Source of the DNA: DATMER01 sp036277235
GTDB taxonomy: Bacteria > Acidobacteriota > Thermoanaerobaculia > Multivoradales > UBA5704
Direction of reading: 5' to 3'
Length of the DNA: 12,183 nucleotides
Assembly: GCA_036277235.1 (NCBI GenBank)
Contig: DASUNJ010000742.1
Coordinates: 1 to 12,183 of the forward strand
Within the stretch, counting starts at the first letter, position 1, and each line of letters starts with the position of its first letter. Positions 1 to 7,772 of this stretch are shown one piece after another. A model generated the notes under the pieces. The model had not been told where the DNA came from. It saw nothing but the letters and a program-made list of their open reading frames with translations, and made no database searches. The position numbers and the translations under genes were made by a program.

Positions 1-875
1 TGCCGCAGGCGCAGCGTGACGCAGATCACGCCGATGAACTCGATGGCCGCCAGCCCGGCCCGGTAATCGGCGGGAAGATCCGGAGCCATCCGCACGAAAT
101 GGGGCAGCGGCACCGCCGAGACCACCGCGTCGAACGGCCAGCGGGTGCCGTCGGCGGTCTCGACGCCTGCCGCGCGGCCGCCGTCGATCAGGATGCGCTG
201 CACCGGCCTGCCCGCGTGCAGCTGCACCCCGCGGCCGCGCAGACCCGTCTCCAGCCCGGTCACCAGGGTGTCCGTGCCGCCGTCGAGGAAGCCCAGGCGC
301 TCCTGGTGGAACGGCGTCCGGCGCGAACGCGCCACGCGGTGCACCCGGTGCCACACCCATGCCGCGGAGATCTGGTCGTGAAAGCGATCGAACTTGACAC
401 GCAGAAGTGGGTACCAGGTGGCCATGTAGGCCTGGTCGCCCAGTGCCGTCTTGAGCCAGCTCTCGGCGGCAATGGCGTCGAGCGGTTGCCAGCGCTCGAT
501 CAGCGAGCACCGCAGTGCCAGAAAGCCGTAGCGCAGCCGTGCGGGCAGCGAGATGCCGTCGAAGCCCAGCAGGTCACCCGCGGAGCTGAACGGGTAGAGC
601 CGGCCGCGATAGAAAAAGCCCATCCTGGTGGGCCGCCAGCGCAGGGTCGAGGTGAGATCCAGCTCGCTCAGCTTGCGGAAGTACCCGGTGTCTGCGGAGC
701 AGAGGAAGTGGTAATAGCGCTCGATCCGGATGTCGCCGAATTCGAACGAGCGCGCGAGCCCGCCCAGCTCCCGCGCGGCCTCGAACAAGGTGACGTCGAA
801 GCCGGCCCGGCTGAGGTCGTCTGCCAGCGCCAGACCGGCGGGCCCTCCTCCTATAACTCCTATCGTCCTTGCCAT
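1..875 (-). CDS. FAD/NAD(P)-binding oxidoreductase, amine oxidase/HemY-like (partial, C-terminus off the left edge)
   Basis: The first 291 residues are present and the reading frame is still open at base 1; relatives usually run to about 430-450 residues. The protein opens with a Rossmann dinucleotide-binding motif (VIGGGPAGL, residues about 7-15), followed by an acidic end of strand 2 (LFEA) and a GGLARS stretch, the standard FAD-binding signature of the NAD_binding_8/Amino_oxidase superfamily (protoporphyrinogen oxidase, phytoene desaturase and UDP-galactopyranose mutase relatives). A later GGTDTLV segment and an AVVSAVPL segment match the second half of the FAD fold. Members of this group without an assigned substrate often sit beside glycosyltransferases in surface-polysaccharide loci, which fits here, but the reaction cannot be named. 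The start at 875 is chosen because AGGAG lies 5 nt upstream; an ATG at 879 in another frame gives a nonsense product. The gene is divergent from the membrane-protein gene at 1008. Confidence 0.88.
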   Translation of the reverse strand, partial: MARTIGVIGGGPAGLALADDLSRAGFDVTLFEAARELGGLARSFEFGDIRIERYYHFLCSADTGYFRKLSELDLTSTLRWRPTRMGFFYRGRLYPFSSAGDLLGFDGISLPARLRYGFLALRCSLIERWQPLDAIAAESWLKTALGDQAYMATWYPLLRVKFDRFHDQISAAWVWHRVHRVARSRRTPFHQERLGFLDGGTDTLVTGLETGLRGRGVQLHAGRPVQRILIDGGRAAGVETADGTRWPFDAVVSAVPLPHFVRMAPDLPADYRAGLAAIEFIGVICVTLRLR

Positions 876-1007
876 GCACTCTCCTCTAGACCCGTTTCCA
901 GGGGCGGAACTATACTGCGGCGGCTTCAATTCAACGAGCGCTCGGAGTCCCTGCGGCGCTGGCGGTGATTCTGGGTCCAGTGGTACTATGTTAGGATAAC
1001 TTTGACT
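876..1007. promoter_or_regulatory. Divergent intergenic region, likely promoters for both directions
   Basis: These 132 bases separate two divergently transcribed genes and are the only sizeable gap in the window, so promoters for both should lie here. They are more AT-rich near both genes than the surroundings. For the minus strand, TATAGT (909-914) preceded by TTGAAT (929-934) resembles a -10/-35 pair, but the spacing is only 14 nt. For the plus strand, TACTAT at 984-989 could be a -10, without a convincing -35. AGGA at 993-996 is the probable ribosome-binding site for the membrane protein downstream. I saw no operator-like palindrome. The presence of promoters is inferred from gene orientation; the exact boxes are weak. 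Confidence 0.35.
881..885 (-). promoter_or_regulatory. Shine-Dalgarno site for the FAD oxidoreductase
   Basis: On the minus strand AGGAG is followed by a 5-nt spacer and then ATG at 875. This is the clearest ribosome-binding site in the window, and it fixes the start of the oxidoreductase. Confidence 0.6.
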
Positions 1008-3071
1008 ATGCAAGACAGCATGAAGGTCCCGGCGCTGCGCGAGGACGAGGACCTGCGAGCGGATACGCTCTCGCCGAGGAGCGGGCGGCTTCCCCGCGCC
1101 CGCACCCTCGTGGCGCTCGCCCTGTTGGTTTTCGCGGTCGGGTTCATCCAGCTCTACCCGACGTTCCGCACCGCGTATGCGTACGACGACCTCGATTGCC
1201 TCAATCTCGCGGCCGACGTCCTGGCCGGGAAGGTGGGCTACTGGGAGGCGGTGTTCCGGCCGCACAACGAGCATTTCCTGCCCTTGATGCGAGTGGCCTT
1301 CCATGCCAGCGCCGCCTGGTTCGGCACCGACCCCGTGCCCTTCCGTCTGGCCATCTTCGGGGCGCACGTGGCAACCGCCTGGTTCCTGGGGCTTCTGGCG
1401 CTGCGCTATTCCGGACGGGCGGCGGCAGCCCTGGCTGCCGGCCTGGTTTACGTGCTGCCCATCGGCTTCTCGTCGATGATGCTGTGGGCGATCACCGCGG
1501 CGGGCGTGCCAATCGGTCTCGTCGGCCTCTCGGGCGCCCTCCTGGCCCTGGCACACCGCGAGACGCTGGGTGTGCGGCGCGCGCGCCTGCTGGCAGGGGC
1601 CGGGTGCCTCATGGCCCTCCTGTCGGGCAGTGGCCTCATGCCCCTGCTGGCAGGGCCGCTCCTCCTCGACGAGTACGAGCGCCGCCGGGCCGGCGCCCGG
1701 CGGTGGTCCCTCGGCCCCTTCGCGGTGTTCTGCCTGGCCGCCATGGCCGCCACCGCTCTGGCGACCGCCGCCGTGTATGCCCGGTTGCACGGGCACACTC
1801 CCTCGCTCAACGTGCTTCAAGGTCTCCCCCGCGCCGGCTTTCTGCTCGCCATCACCCCGTACCGGTATGTTCTCCCGGGGCTCGGCTTGCCGCTCAGCAC
1901 CACGCAGCTCGGCAACCTGGTCCTCTGGTCGAGCCTCGGGCTGGCCATCGCCGCTCCGGTCGCCGCGCTTCTACTGGCGCTCTGGCGGCGCGGCGCCAGC
2001 CTTCTCGCGCAGGTGGCCGCCCTCACCGCCGTCGGACCGGTAGGAGTGTTGCTGCTGGTGGGCGCCGGACGCTGGGACTGGTCGTATGCCGACCTCTATG
2101 AGGCCGATCGTTACTTCTTCGTGCTGCTCCTGCCTCTGGCGGTCCTGGCAGGCGCCGTCGCCGCCGCTGTGGCCGATCGCGTGCAGGGCTGGACGGCGCG
2201 CCAGCGGGCGGCGTTCCTCGCCTTGTGCGTGGCGGCGGCCGGAGCCGAGATGGCGCTCCACCACCGGGCGCTCCTGCACCGCGTGCCCTTCGCGGTCTTC
2301 GCCGCGCACGAGCGCCGTTTCGACCAGCTCTCGGACCTCGCGAAACGCCTCGAGGCTACGGCGTCGAGGCTGCCTCCCGGCTCGCCGCCGCTGTCGTTCC
2401 CAGATGGGAGCCTCTGGTTCCGCGACGTTCACAACGGCCGGATCTCGGCGCGCACGCTGCTGCACGTGATCGGTTCCGGAGGGCCCCGGCTGCGCCTCGC
2501 TCCGGAGCCGGTGGGCGAGCGGGATTCCCGCATCCTGAACGCGGTCTTGGCGGAATGGGCGCGTGCGACCGGCGATCCGAAGACCGCGCCGGTCCTGGTC
2601 GCCGGCCGGCTGATGAACGCCCAGGCCGCGGACATCGTGGACTTTCGTGCGGATGCCCAGGAGCAGGCCGTGCTGAGCGGGTTCTATCCCTGGGAGGGCA
2701 CGTACCGCTGGATGGGCAAGCGCGGCGAGCTGCGGCTGACCCTCGCCCGGCCCGCCCTCCAGCTCCTGCTCGCCGCTCCGATCGCCGAGCTGCAGGCGAA
2801 AAAAGGCTGGGAGGCCATCCTGGTCTCCGTGACGGCCGTCGACGAAACGACGAAGGCAGCCGTACCGCTCGGAACCGTACGCATCACTCAAGACGGGCCG
2901 AGCGTCTACACGGTGGACCCGTCTCCGTTCCTTTCGCGCTCCCCCGGCGGAAAGGCAATCCTGGTGCTCGAGGCGGACCGGACCTGGCGGCCGGGCGAGG
3001 TCCTGGCGGGGTCGCAGGACCAACGGGACCTGAGCATCCTCGTCGTGACCGCGGGCTCGGCTCCACCGTGA
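1008..3071 (+). CDS. Polytopic membrane protein, GT-C glycosyltransferase-like, with C-terminal extracytoplasmic domain
   Basis: The 687-residue product has a charged cytoplasmic N-terminus (1-32), a first membrane segment at about 33-50, and then a loop carrying DDLD (60-63) and RPHNEHFLP (84-92). An acidic motif in the first external loop is the hallmark of GT-C glycosyltransferases, which move sugars from polyprenyl-phosphate donors outside the cytoplasmic membrane. About nine or ten further hydrophobic segments follow to about residue 415. The remaining 270 residues are soluble and contain a GFYPWE...YRWMG element (558-569) and a late SQDQRDLSILV strand (669-679). I recall this layout from uncharacterised polysaccharide membrane proteins, where the tail is probably a beta-sandwich. 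The start is uncertain: ATG 1008 lies 11 nt after AGGA, and TTG 1002 lies 5 nt after it and would add two residues. The stop overlaps the next start (GTGA), so the two genes are translationally coupled. The GT-C assignment is by architecture, and the donor and acceptor are unknown. Confidence 0.85.
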   Translation: MQDSMKVPALREDEDLRADTLSPRSGRLPRARTLVALALLVFAVGFIQLYPTFRTAYAYDDLDCLNLAADVLAGKVGYWEAVFRPHNEHFLPLMRVAFHASAAWFGTDPVPFRLAIFGAHVATAWFLGLLALRYSGRAAAALAAGLVYVLPIGFSSMMLWAITAAGVPIGLVGLSGALLALAHRETLGVRRARLLAGAGCLMALLSGSGLMPLLAGPLLLDEYERRRAGARRWSLGPFAVFCLAAMAATALATAAVYARLHGHTPSLNVLQGLPRAGFLLAITPYRYVLPGLGLPLSTTQLGNLVLWSSLGLAIAAPVAALLLALWRRGASLLAQVAALTAVGPVGVLLLVGAGRWDWSYADLYEADRYFFVLLLPLAVLAGAVAAAVADRVQGWTARQRAAFLALCVAAAGAEMALHHRALLHRVPFAVFAAHERRFDQLSDLAKRLEATASRLPPGSPPLSFPDGSLWFRDVHNGRISARTLLHVIGSGGPRLRLAPEPVGERDSRILNAVLAEWARATGDPKTAPVLVAGRLMNAQAADIVDFRADAQEQAVLSGFYPWEGTYRWMGKRGELRLTLARPALQLLLAAPIAELQAKKGWEAILVSVTAVDETTKAAVPLGTVRITQDGPSVYTVDPSPFLSRSPGGKAILVLEADRTWRPGEVLAGSQDQRDLSILVVTAGSAPP

Positions 3072-5773
3072 CGCTCCCTCCTCTCGCCGATGTCTTGAGG
3101 CTGCTCGCGTCGCTGGCCGGAATCGTCGGCGTTGCGGCCGGCCTCCTGTGGGGGTGCGGGCTCCTCGTGGCGCGGCCGCTCCTGCCGCGGCGTTACCATC
3201 CCGTGCTGCCGTTCGTCGCGCCCTTCCTGGGCTTCTCGCTGGTCTCGGCGGTCGCCCACTACGCAGGTGCCGCGGGCGCGTCCCTGCGCTCCGTGCTCTG
3301 GCTCTTCGTCGGCCTCGCCGTGGCCGGCTGGGTCACGGTCTTCCTCGACCGGCGCCTGCGCCGCTTCCCGCGCAGCTCGGTGCCGGCGTTGGTCATCTGC
3401 CTGCTCGCCTTCCTTCTGGCCGCTGCCCCGCTCCTCGTCCTGGGATACCTGACGACGCTCGGCGGGACGATCGACGGCGTCTCCTACGCGGTACGCTCGG
3501 AGTACTTGCAGGGCGCTCCCCCGGGGCTGCCGGACATCGAGGCCGGCAAGCCCTACCTCGGCTGGGTCCGCTCCCAGATCGATCTCCTGCGTCTCGGCGA
3601 CGTTTACCTGGTCGGCCTCCTCGGCCTGCTGACCGGGAAGCGCAGCTACGAGCTGCTGACCGTGGTGCCGGCCCTGTTCTTCGCCCTGACGGCGGGCTCG
3701 GTGTACGTCCTGGCGCGCAGCGCCCTCGGCCTCTGCCGCCGGGCGGCGCTGTTGGCTGCCGCCCTGGTGGGCGTTCACAACCTCCTCCTGTGGCCGGTGT
3801 ACGACAACTTCCTGTCGCAGGCGATCGCCCACGCCTTCCTGCCGGTCGTGCTCGCCTTCGGCATCGAGGCGCAGCGCCGGTCGGACTGGCGGATGGCGGC
3901 GGTGTTCGCGATCCTGTCGAGCGGGCTGGCTTCGGTCTACCCCATGTACGCCGCGCGCACGCTGGCCGCCGTGCTCTTCTTCTGGGGTCTCGCCTGGCTC
4001 TTTCGCCCTCGCGGCCCCCGCCTGCGCGCGCTGGGGCGAGCCGCCTTGTGGTGGGGCGGGGTGGTGGCCGCCGTGGCACTGTGGAACGGCTTCGCCCTCG
4101 CGCGCTCGGTGAGCGAGCTCGGCTTGTTGTCCGGGGCGTTGTCCTCGAGCGCGGTGAAGAGCCTGGGGCCGGGCAACATCCTGGTCTTCCCCGCGCCGGA
4201 AGAGGTCTTCGGGCTGATCGCCCACCCTGCGGCTGCCTACGGCACAGACTGGCTGTTCGTTCCCTTGCGGGTGCTGATCGCCCTCGGCCTGGCCTGCGCC
4301 GGACTGGCAGCCCATGGCTGGTGGCGGCTGAGCCCCCGAGCCCGGCTCGCGACCGCCGCCTTGCTGCTGACCAGCGCAGCGCTGGTCGCCCAGCAGCGCT
4401 GGGGCGCAGGGTATCCCTACGGCTATTTCAAGGTGCTCACGACGGTGGTGGCCGAGGTCATGATCCTGGTGGCGGCCGGGATCGTGGCGCTCTGGCGGGG
4501 TCCGCACGACGGCGCCCGGAACAGGGCAGTGCGTAGATGGCTGGCGGCCATCGGGGCGCTCCTGCTGCTCGCTCTCAACCTCAAGCACACCCTATGGACC
4601 CAGTCCTATGTCCTCGAAAACGCGCTGATGGTGGATCAGGACCTGATCGACATGGGGCGGGCGGCCTCCAGGGTCGATGCGGACTCCTGGATCCTGCTCG
4701 ACATGAAGGCGAGCATCCGTCAACACTGGCTCGGCTCCCTGCTCCGCGACCAGAAGATCCGTTTCCGCGACCCCCTCTGGATGGGCCATGTGGACACTCC
4801 TGGCGCCGCGAACGCCTTCTTCCGTTACGCCGTGGTGGAGAAGAGCCTGGATGAGCAGCAGCGCGGCACTGCCCTCGGCGATCCCTGGTATGACCCGGCG
4901 GCTTACGGCCGTCTCGCGGGCAACGGCCGCTACGAGCTGCGCGAGCGCCGCGACACGACACTGGGCAGCATCCGCTGGGACCGCCGCTGGCCCGAGCAGA
5001 CCGCTCTCGAGCTCGCTCTCGCTTCCTCGGGCACCCTCTCCGCCCGCCTCGGTCCGGAGGCCAAGGAAGCCGGGGTCGGGTCGGGCCGGCCGCGGACGCT
5101 CCAGGTACGCGTCTATGGCCTGAGCCCCTCCAGCCAGCTCGAAGTGGCCGGGCTCGGCGCCCCGTTTACCCTCGACCCCGGCGGCTGGCTCCTCGACGTC
5201 GACCTCGGGTGCGTTGCCGGCGGGCGTATGGGGATTACCCAGGGCGCAGGCGACGTCGTGCTGTCGGAGGTGCGCATCCTCGCCGCCGTCACGGGCCGCC
5301 CCGGTGTCTGCCTGGAGAGGGTTCCCCTGCCCACCGGGATGGCCCTGATCGAGCAGGACGACCTGGGGGATGGGCGCATCCGGCTGCGCACTGCAGTCCT
5401 GCGTCCGCAGGGCGCCGGCGAGCACCATTACCGCCTCGGCTTCCATGTCATCGAGGTGAGCCTGGGGAAGCTCTTCGGCGTCTGGAGCCTGGACTTCGCC
5501 GCGGACGAGCAGGTCCAGCACGGCAGCCTGGAGATCGACCTGCGCAACCGCTCCTCGCGCGGAGAGATCGACGGCCGCCCGGTCGATGTCGGTTCCAGCA
5601 ACTTCGATCACGACGCGGGCTCGTTCGAAGCGGACGCCGTGTGGTGGCAGTTCAATCCGCTTGCGCAGATCGAGATCGAGCGGATGCTCTGGTTCGAGCG
5701 CGACGGCCACGGGGCGGTGTGGGTGAGCAGGGCCGTTCCGGGGGCCCAGATCGAGGTCCTCGCGGCGCCTTGA
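3068..5773 (+). CDS. Large polytopic membrane protein with long C-terminal extracytoplasmic region, GT-C-like
   Basis: This 901-residue protein starts at GTG 3068, inside the stop of the preceding gene (GTGA). The frame is open far upstream, but that part is a shadow of the previous gene and lacks membrane character. No Shine-Dalgarno sequence is evident, so translation probably depends on coupling. About 12-14 hydrophobic segments span residues 8-504, with a loop around 131-171 that is rich in acidic and aromatic residues and a YPYGYFKVLT segment (449-458) just before a late helix. Residues about 515-901 are hydrophilic and strand-rich, probably two or more domains: a mixed alpha/beta part (about 515-625) and beta-sandwich-like modules (about 640-745 and 755-900). 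The size and layout match GT-C enzymes or related membrane proteins of polysaccharide assembly, but no family-defining catalytic motif is secure. It could equally be a partner or scaffold for the neighbouring GT-C-like protein. Function is not assigned. Confidence 0.85.
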   Translation: MTLPPLADVLRLLASLAGIVGVAAGLLWGCGLLVARPLLPRRYHPVLPFVAPFLGFSLVSAVAHYAGAAGASLRSVLWLFVGLAVAGWVTVFLDRRLRRFPRSSVPALVICLLAFLLAAAPLLVLGYLTTLGGTIDGVSYAVRSEYLQGAPPGLPDIEAGKPYLGWVRSQIDLLRLGDVYLVGLLGLLTGKRSYELLTVVPALFFALTAGSVYVLARSALGLCRRAALLAAALVGVHNLLLWPVYDNFLSQAIAHAFLPVVLAFGIEAQRRSDWRMAAVFAILSSGLASVYPMYAARTLAAVLFFWGLAWLFRPRGPRLRALGRAALWWGGVVAAVALWNGFALARSVSELGLLSGALSSSAVKSLGPGNILVFPAPEEVFGLIAHPAAAYGTDWLFVPLRVLIALGLACAGLAAHGWWRLSPRARLATAALLLTSAALVAQQRWGAGYPYGYFKVLTTVVAEVMILVAAGIVALWRGPHDGARNRAVRRWLAAIGALLLLALNLKHTLWTQSYVLENALMVDQDLIDMGRAASRVDADSWILLDMKASIRQHWLGSLLRDQKIRFRDPLWMGHVDTPGAANAFFRYAVVEKSLDEQQRGTALGDPWYDPAAYGRLAGNGRYELRERRDTTLGSIRWDRRWPEQTALELALASSGTLSARLGPEAKEAGVGSGRPRTLQVRVYGLSPSSQLEVAGLGAPFTLDPGGWLLDVDLGCVAGGRMGITQGAGDVVLSEVRILAAVTGRPGVCLERVPLPTGMALIEQDDLGDGRIRLRTAVLRPQGAGEHHYRLGFHVIEVSLGKLFGVWSLDFAADEQVQHGSLEIDLRNRSSRGEIDGRPVDVGSSNFDHDAGSFEADAVWWQFNPLAQIEIERMLWFERDGHGAVWVSRAVPGAQIEVLAAP

Positions 5774-5816
5774 TGGCGCACGACTGGACAACGAAGCCAG
5801 ATTTGCACAAACTAGT
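5774..5816 (+). other. Short spacer before the FG-GAP gene, no clear ribosome-binding site
   Basis: The 43 bases between the 901-aa membrane protein and the FG-GAP gene are more AT-rich than their surroundings near the 3' end (TTTGCACAAACTAGT just before ATG 5817). No purine-rich Shine-Dalgarno sequence precedes either ATG 5817 or ATG 5823. TAGTAT overlaps the start codon, but a -10 there would begin the transcript inside the gene. Read-through from the upstream genes is the simplest expression route. Confidence 0.3.
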
Positions 5817-7772
5817 ATGGCCATGAATCGCCAAAACGTGCTCTTCGTTGCCGCTCTGTCCCTCGCCGTCGCCAGCGCCCGGGGGCAGACGCCCGCCCCT
5901 GCCAACTCGGGCTTCCCCTGGGCGGTCGCCGGCAACAACGTAGGAGTCATCACCTATGGGAAGGCGCTGGTCGTGGACCTGGACAACAATGGAGGTCCGC
6001 AGGAGATCGTCGTCGGCACCGACAAAGGGCGGCTGCTCGTCTTCAACAGCGATGGAACCATCCGCGCCGGGTGGGCGCCCTCCGGCAAGGTCATGCCCTC
6101 CGAGACCGCCTCCTCGCCGGCCGCCGGCCAGCTCGACAACGACACGCCGCTCGAGATCGTGGTGGGCTGTGGAACGCCGAATGTCGGACCCCAGCAGGGC
6201 CAGGTGGCAGCCTTCAACGCCGACGGCACGGAGCTCTGGCGCTTCAACGGCATGCTCGACATCGTCGAGGGCCCGAATGGCTTCCCCGACGGCGTCTGGA
6301 GCACGCCCGCCCTCGGCGACCTGGACGGCGACGGCCTCGACGACGTCGTCTTCGGTTCCTTCGACCACCGCGTCTACGCCCTCAAGGGGACCAACGCCAC
6401 CCACCTCCCCGGCTGGCCGCAAATGCTCCGGGAGACCATCTTCAGCTCTCCGGCCCTGGCCGACCTGGACGGCAACGGCACGCTCGAGATCATCATCGGA
6501 GCCGACGTCCACGCCGAGCCTCCTCCTTTCAACACGCCCACGGGAGGCGCCCTCTGGGTATTCCGCAGCAACGGCACCCAGTTCCCAGGCTTCCCGCGCT
6601 ACGTCAACCACGGAATCGGCTCGTCCCCGGCCGTCGGCGACATCACCGGCGACGGCTGCGCGGACATCGTGGTCGGCACGGCCTTCCCCCCTCCACCCTA
6701 CACCAGCCCCACGGGCAGGGACCTCCACGCCTGGAACCGGGACGGCAGCATTCCCCCGGGATGGCCGAAGGCGCTCATCGGGCACCCTCACGGATCGCCG
6801 GCGTTGGCCAACCTCGACGCCGATGCCGCGCTGGAGGTGGTCACCACGGTCACCAGGACCAACGGCAGCCCGACCGGGGAAGGCTGGGTCTACGGCATCG
6901 ACGGCAACGGCGCGACCCTGGCCGGCTTCCCGATGCGCCCGGTGACCAACAACGTCGACGCCGACAGCCTGCAGGAGCCCATCGTAGTGCGCTTCGGTAC
7001 CGCGGCGACCGACCCTTCGATCTTCGTCGGGGGTCTCATCTTCGAGGTCGGGCACGTCTCGAAGGCCGGCGTGCAGCTCTCCGATGACAGACGGCTTCCT
7101 CCCGCGAGCCCCGGCCAGGTCTTCTATGAGACCAACCGCCAGGTGTTCGGCCCCGCCGCCGCCGACCTCGACGACAACGGCACGCTCGTCCTGGTTGGCG
7201 CTTCAGGGCGCTTCGCCCCCGACCCGGACGACCTGGGAGTCTATGCCTGGAACCTGGGGACCGCGAACGGGACCCAGCCGTGGCCCATGTTCCGCCAGGG
7301 TCCCAAGCGCCAGGGCACGGCGCCGGGCACCACCGGCTGCGCGGTGCCCAAGCCGCAGCTCGACTTCCACACCCTCACTCCCTGCCGGATCTCGGACTCG
7401 CGCCAGTCGGGCTTCCTCACCTACGGCGGGCCCAAGCTGGTCGCGGGCGAGCAACGGACGATCACCATCCACGACGTCCCCGCCCACATTCCCTCCTGGC
7501 GGTCGGCCTGCGGAGTGCCCGCGACAGCCAAGGCGGTCGCGCTCAACGTCACGGTCGACTTGGCCAACGTGGCGGGGAGCCTCACGCTCTTTCCCGCCGG
7601 CGACGGCCTCCCCGCCACGAACACGATCAGCTTCCCGGCCGGCCGCACGCGCGCCAACAATGCGGTCATGCCGCTCTCGTTCGACGGCCGCGGCAACCTG
7701 ACCGTCTACGTCAACATGCCCCCCGGCGGGCAGGTTCACGTCATTCTCGACGTCTTCGGCTATTTCCGCTGA
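5817..7772 (+). CDS. Secreted FG-GAP/VCBS beta-propeller protein with a C-terminal PCR/DSR domain
   Basis: The 651-residue product begins with a Sec signal peptide: a short basic start, a hydrophobic core at about 8-19, and likely cleavage after A21 or Q24. Seven FG-GAP-type units follow, each with a calcium-loop-like D-x-D/N-x-D/N-G core and a following I/V-V-G strand: DLDNNGG (54-60), QLDNDTP (105-111), DLDGDGL (168-174), DLDGNGT (216-222), DITGDGC (275-281), NLDADAA (332-338) and DLDDNGT (451-457). Such repeats build a seven-bladed propeller, as in integrin-like and PQQ-like secreted proteins. The propeller ends with a WPMFRQGP motif (489-496), common in this group. Residues 515-651 form a separate module starting FHTLTPCRISDSR, containing AVALNVTV, RANNAV and VILDVFGYF, with cysteines at 523 and 565. 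It is probably a beta-sandwich used for surface attachment or binding. A role in binding glycan or protein outside the cell is inferred. ATG 5823 is an alternative start. Confidence 0.9.
   Translation: MAMNRQNVLFVAALSLAVASARGQTPAPANSGFPWAVAGNNVGVITYGKALVVDLDNNGGPQEIVVGTDKGRLLVFNSDGTIRAGWAPSGKVMPSETASSPAAGQLDNDTPLEIVVGCGTPNVGPQQGQVAAFNADGTELWRFNGMLDIVEGPNGFPDGVWSTPALGDLDGDGLDDVVFGSFDHRVYALKGTNATHLPGWPQMLRETIFSSPALADLDGNGTLEIIIGADVHAEPPPFNTPTGGALWVFRSNGTQFPGFPRYVNHGIGSSPAVGDITGDGCADIVVGTAFPPPPYTSPTGRDLHAWNRDGSIPPGWPKALIGHPHGSPALANLDADAALEVVTTVTRTNGSPTGEGWVYGIDGNGATLAGFPMRPVTNNVDADSLQEPIVVRFGTAATDPSIFVGGLIFEVGHVSKAGVQLSDDRRLPPASPGQVFYETNRQVFGPAAADLDDNGTLVLVGASGRFAPDPDDLGVYAWNLGTANGTQPWPMFRQGPKRQGTAPGTTGCAVPKPQLDFHTLTPCRISDSRQSGFLTYGGPKLVAGEQRTITIHDVPAHIPSWRSACGVPATAKAVALNVTVDLANVAGSLTLFPAGDGLPATNTISFPAGRTRANNAVMPLSFDGRGNLTVYVNMPPGGQVHVILDVFGYFR

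Noticed and set aside
99..968. A 289-codon plus-strand open frame opposite the FAD oxidoreductase
   Set aside because: It is antisense to a clear Rossmann motif and a good ribosome-binding site at 875-885, and its product is rich in Arg, Ala and Gln without structure.
2225..3067. Upstream in-frame extension of the 901-aa membrane protein to 2225
   Set aside because: The extension is a Gly/Arg/Pro-rich shadow of the first membrane-protein gene; GTG 3068 in the GTGA overlap begins directly before the first membrane segment.
2906..5953. Long minus-strand open frames (about 560 and 453 codons) opposite the membrane proteins
   Set aside because: The translations are low-complexity and hydrophilic without motifs, while the plus strand encodes well-formed membrane helices and a coupled GTGA start.
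5652..7055. A 467-codon minus-strand open frame opposite the FG-GAP gene
   Set aside because: It mirrors the Asp-rich repeats as Val/Arg/Gly-rich sequence and has no family features; the FG-GAP repeats on the plus strand are unmistakable.
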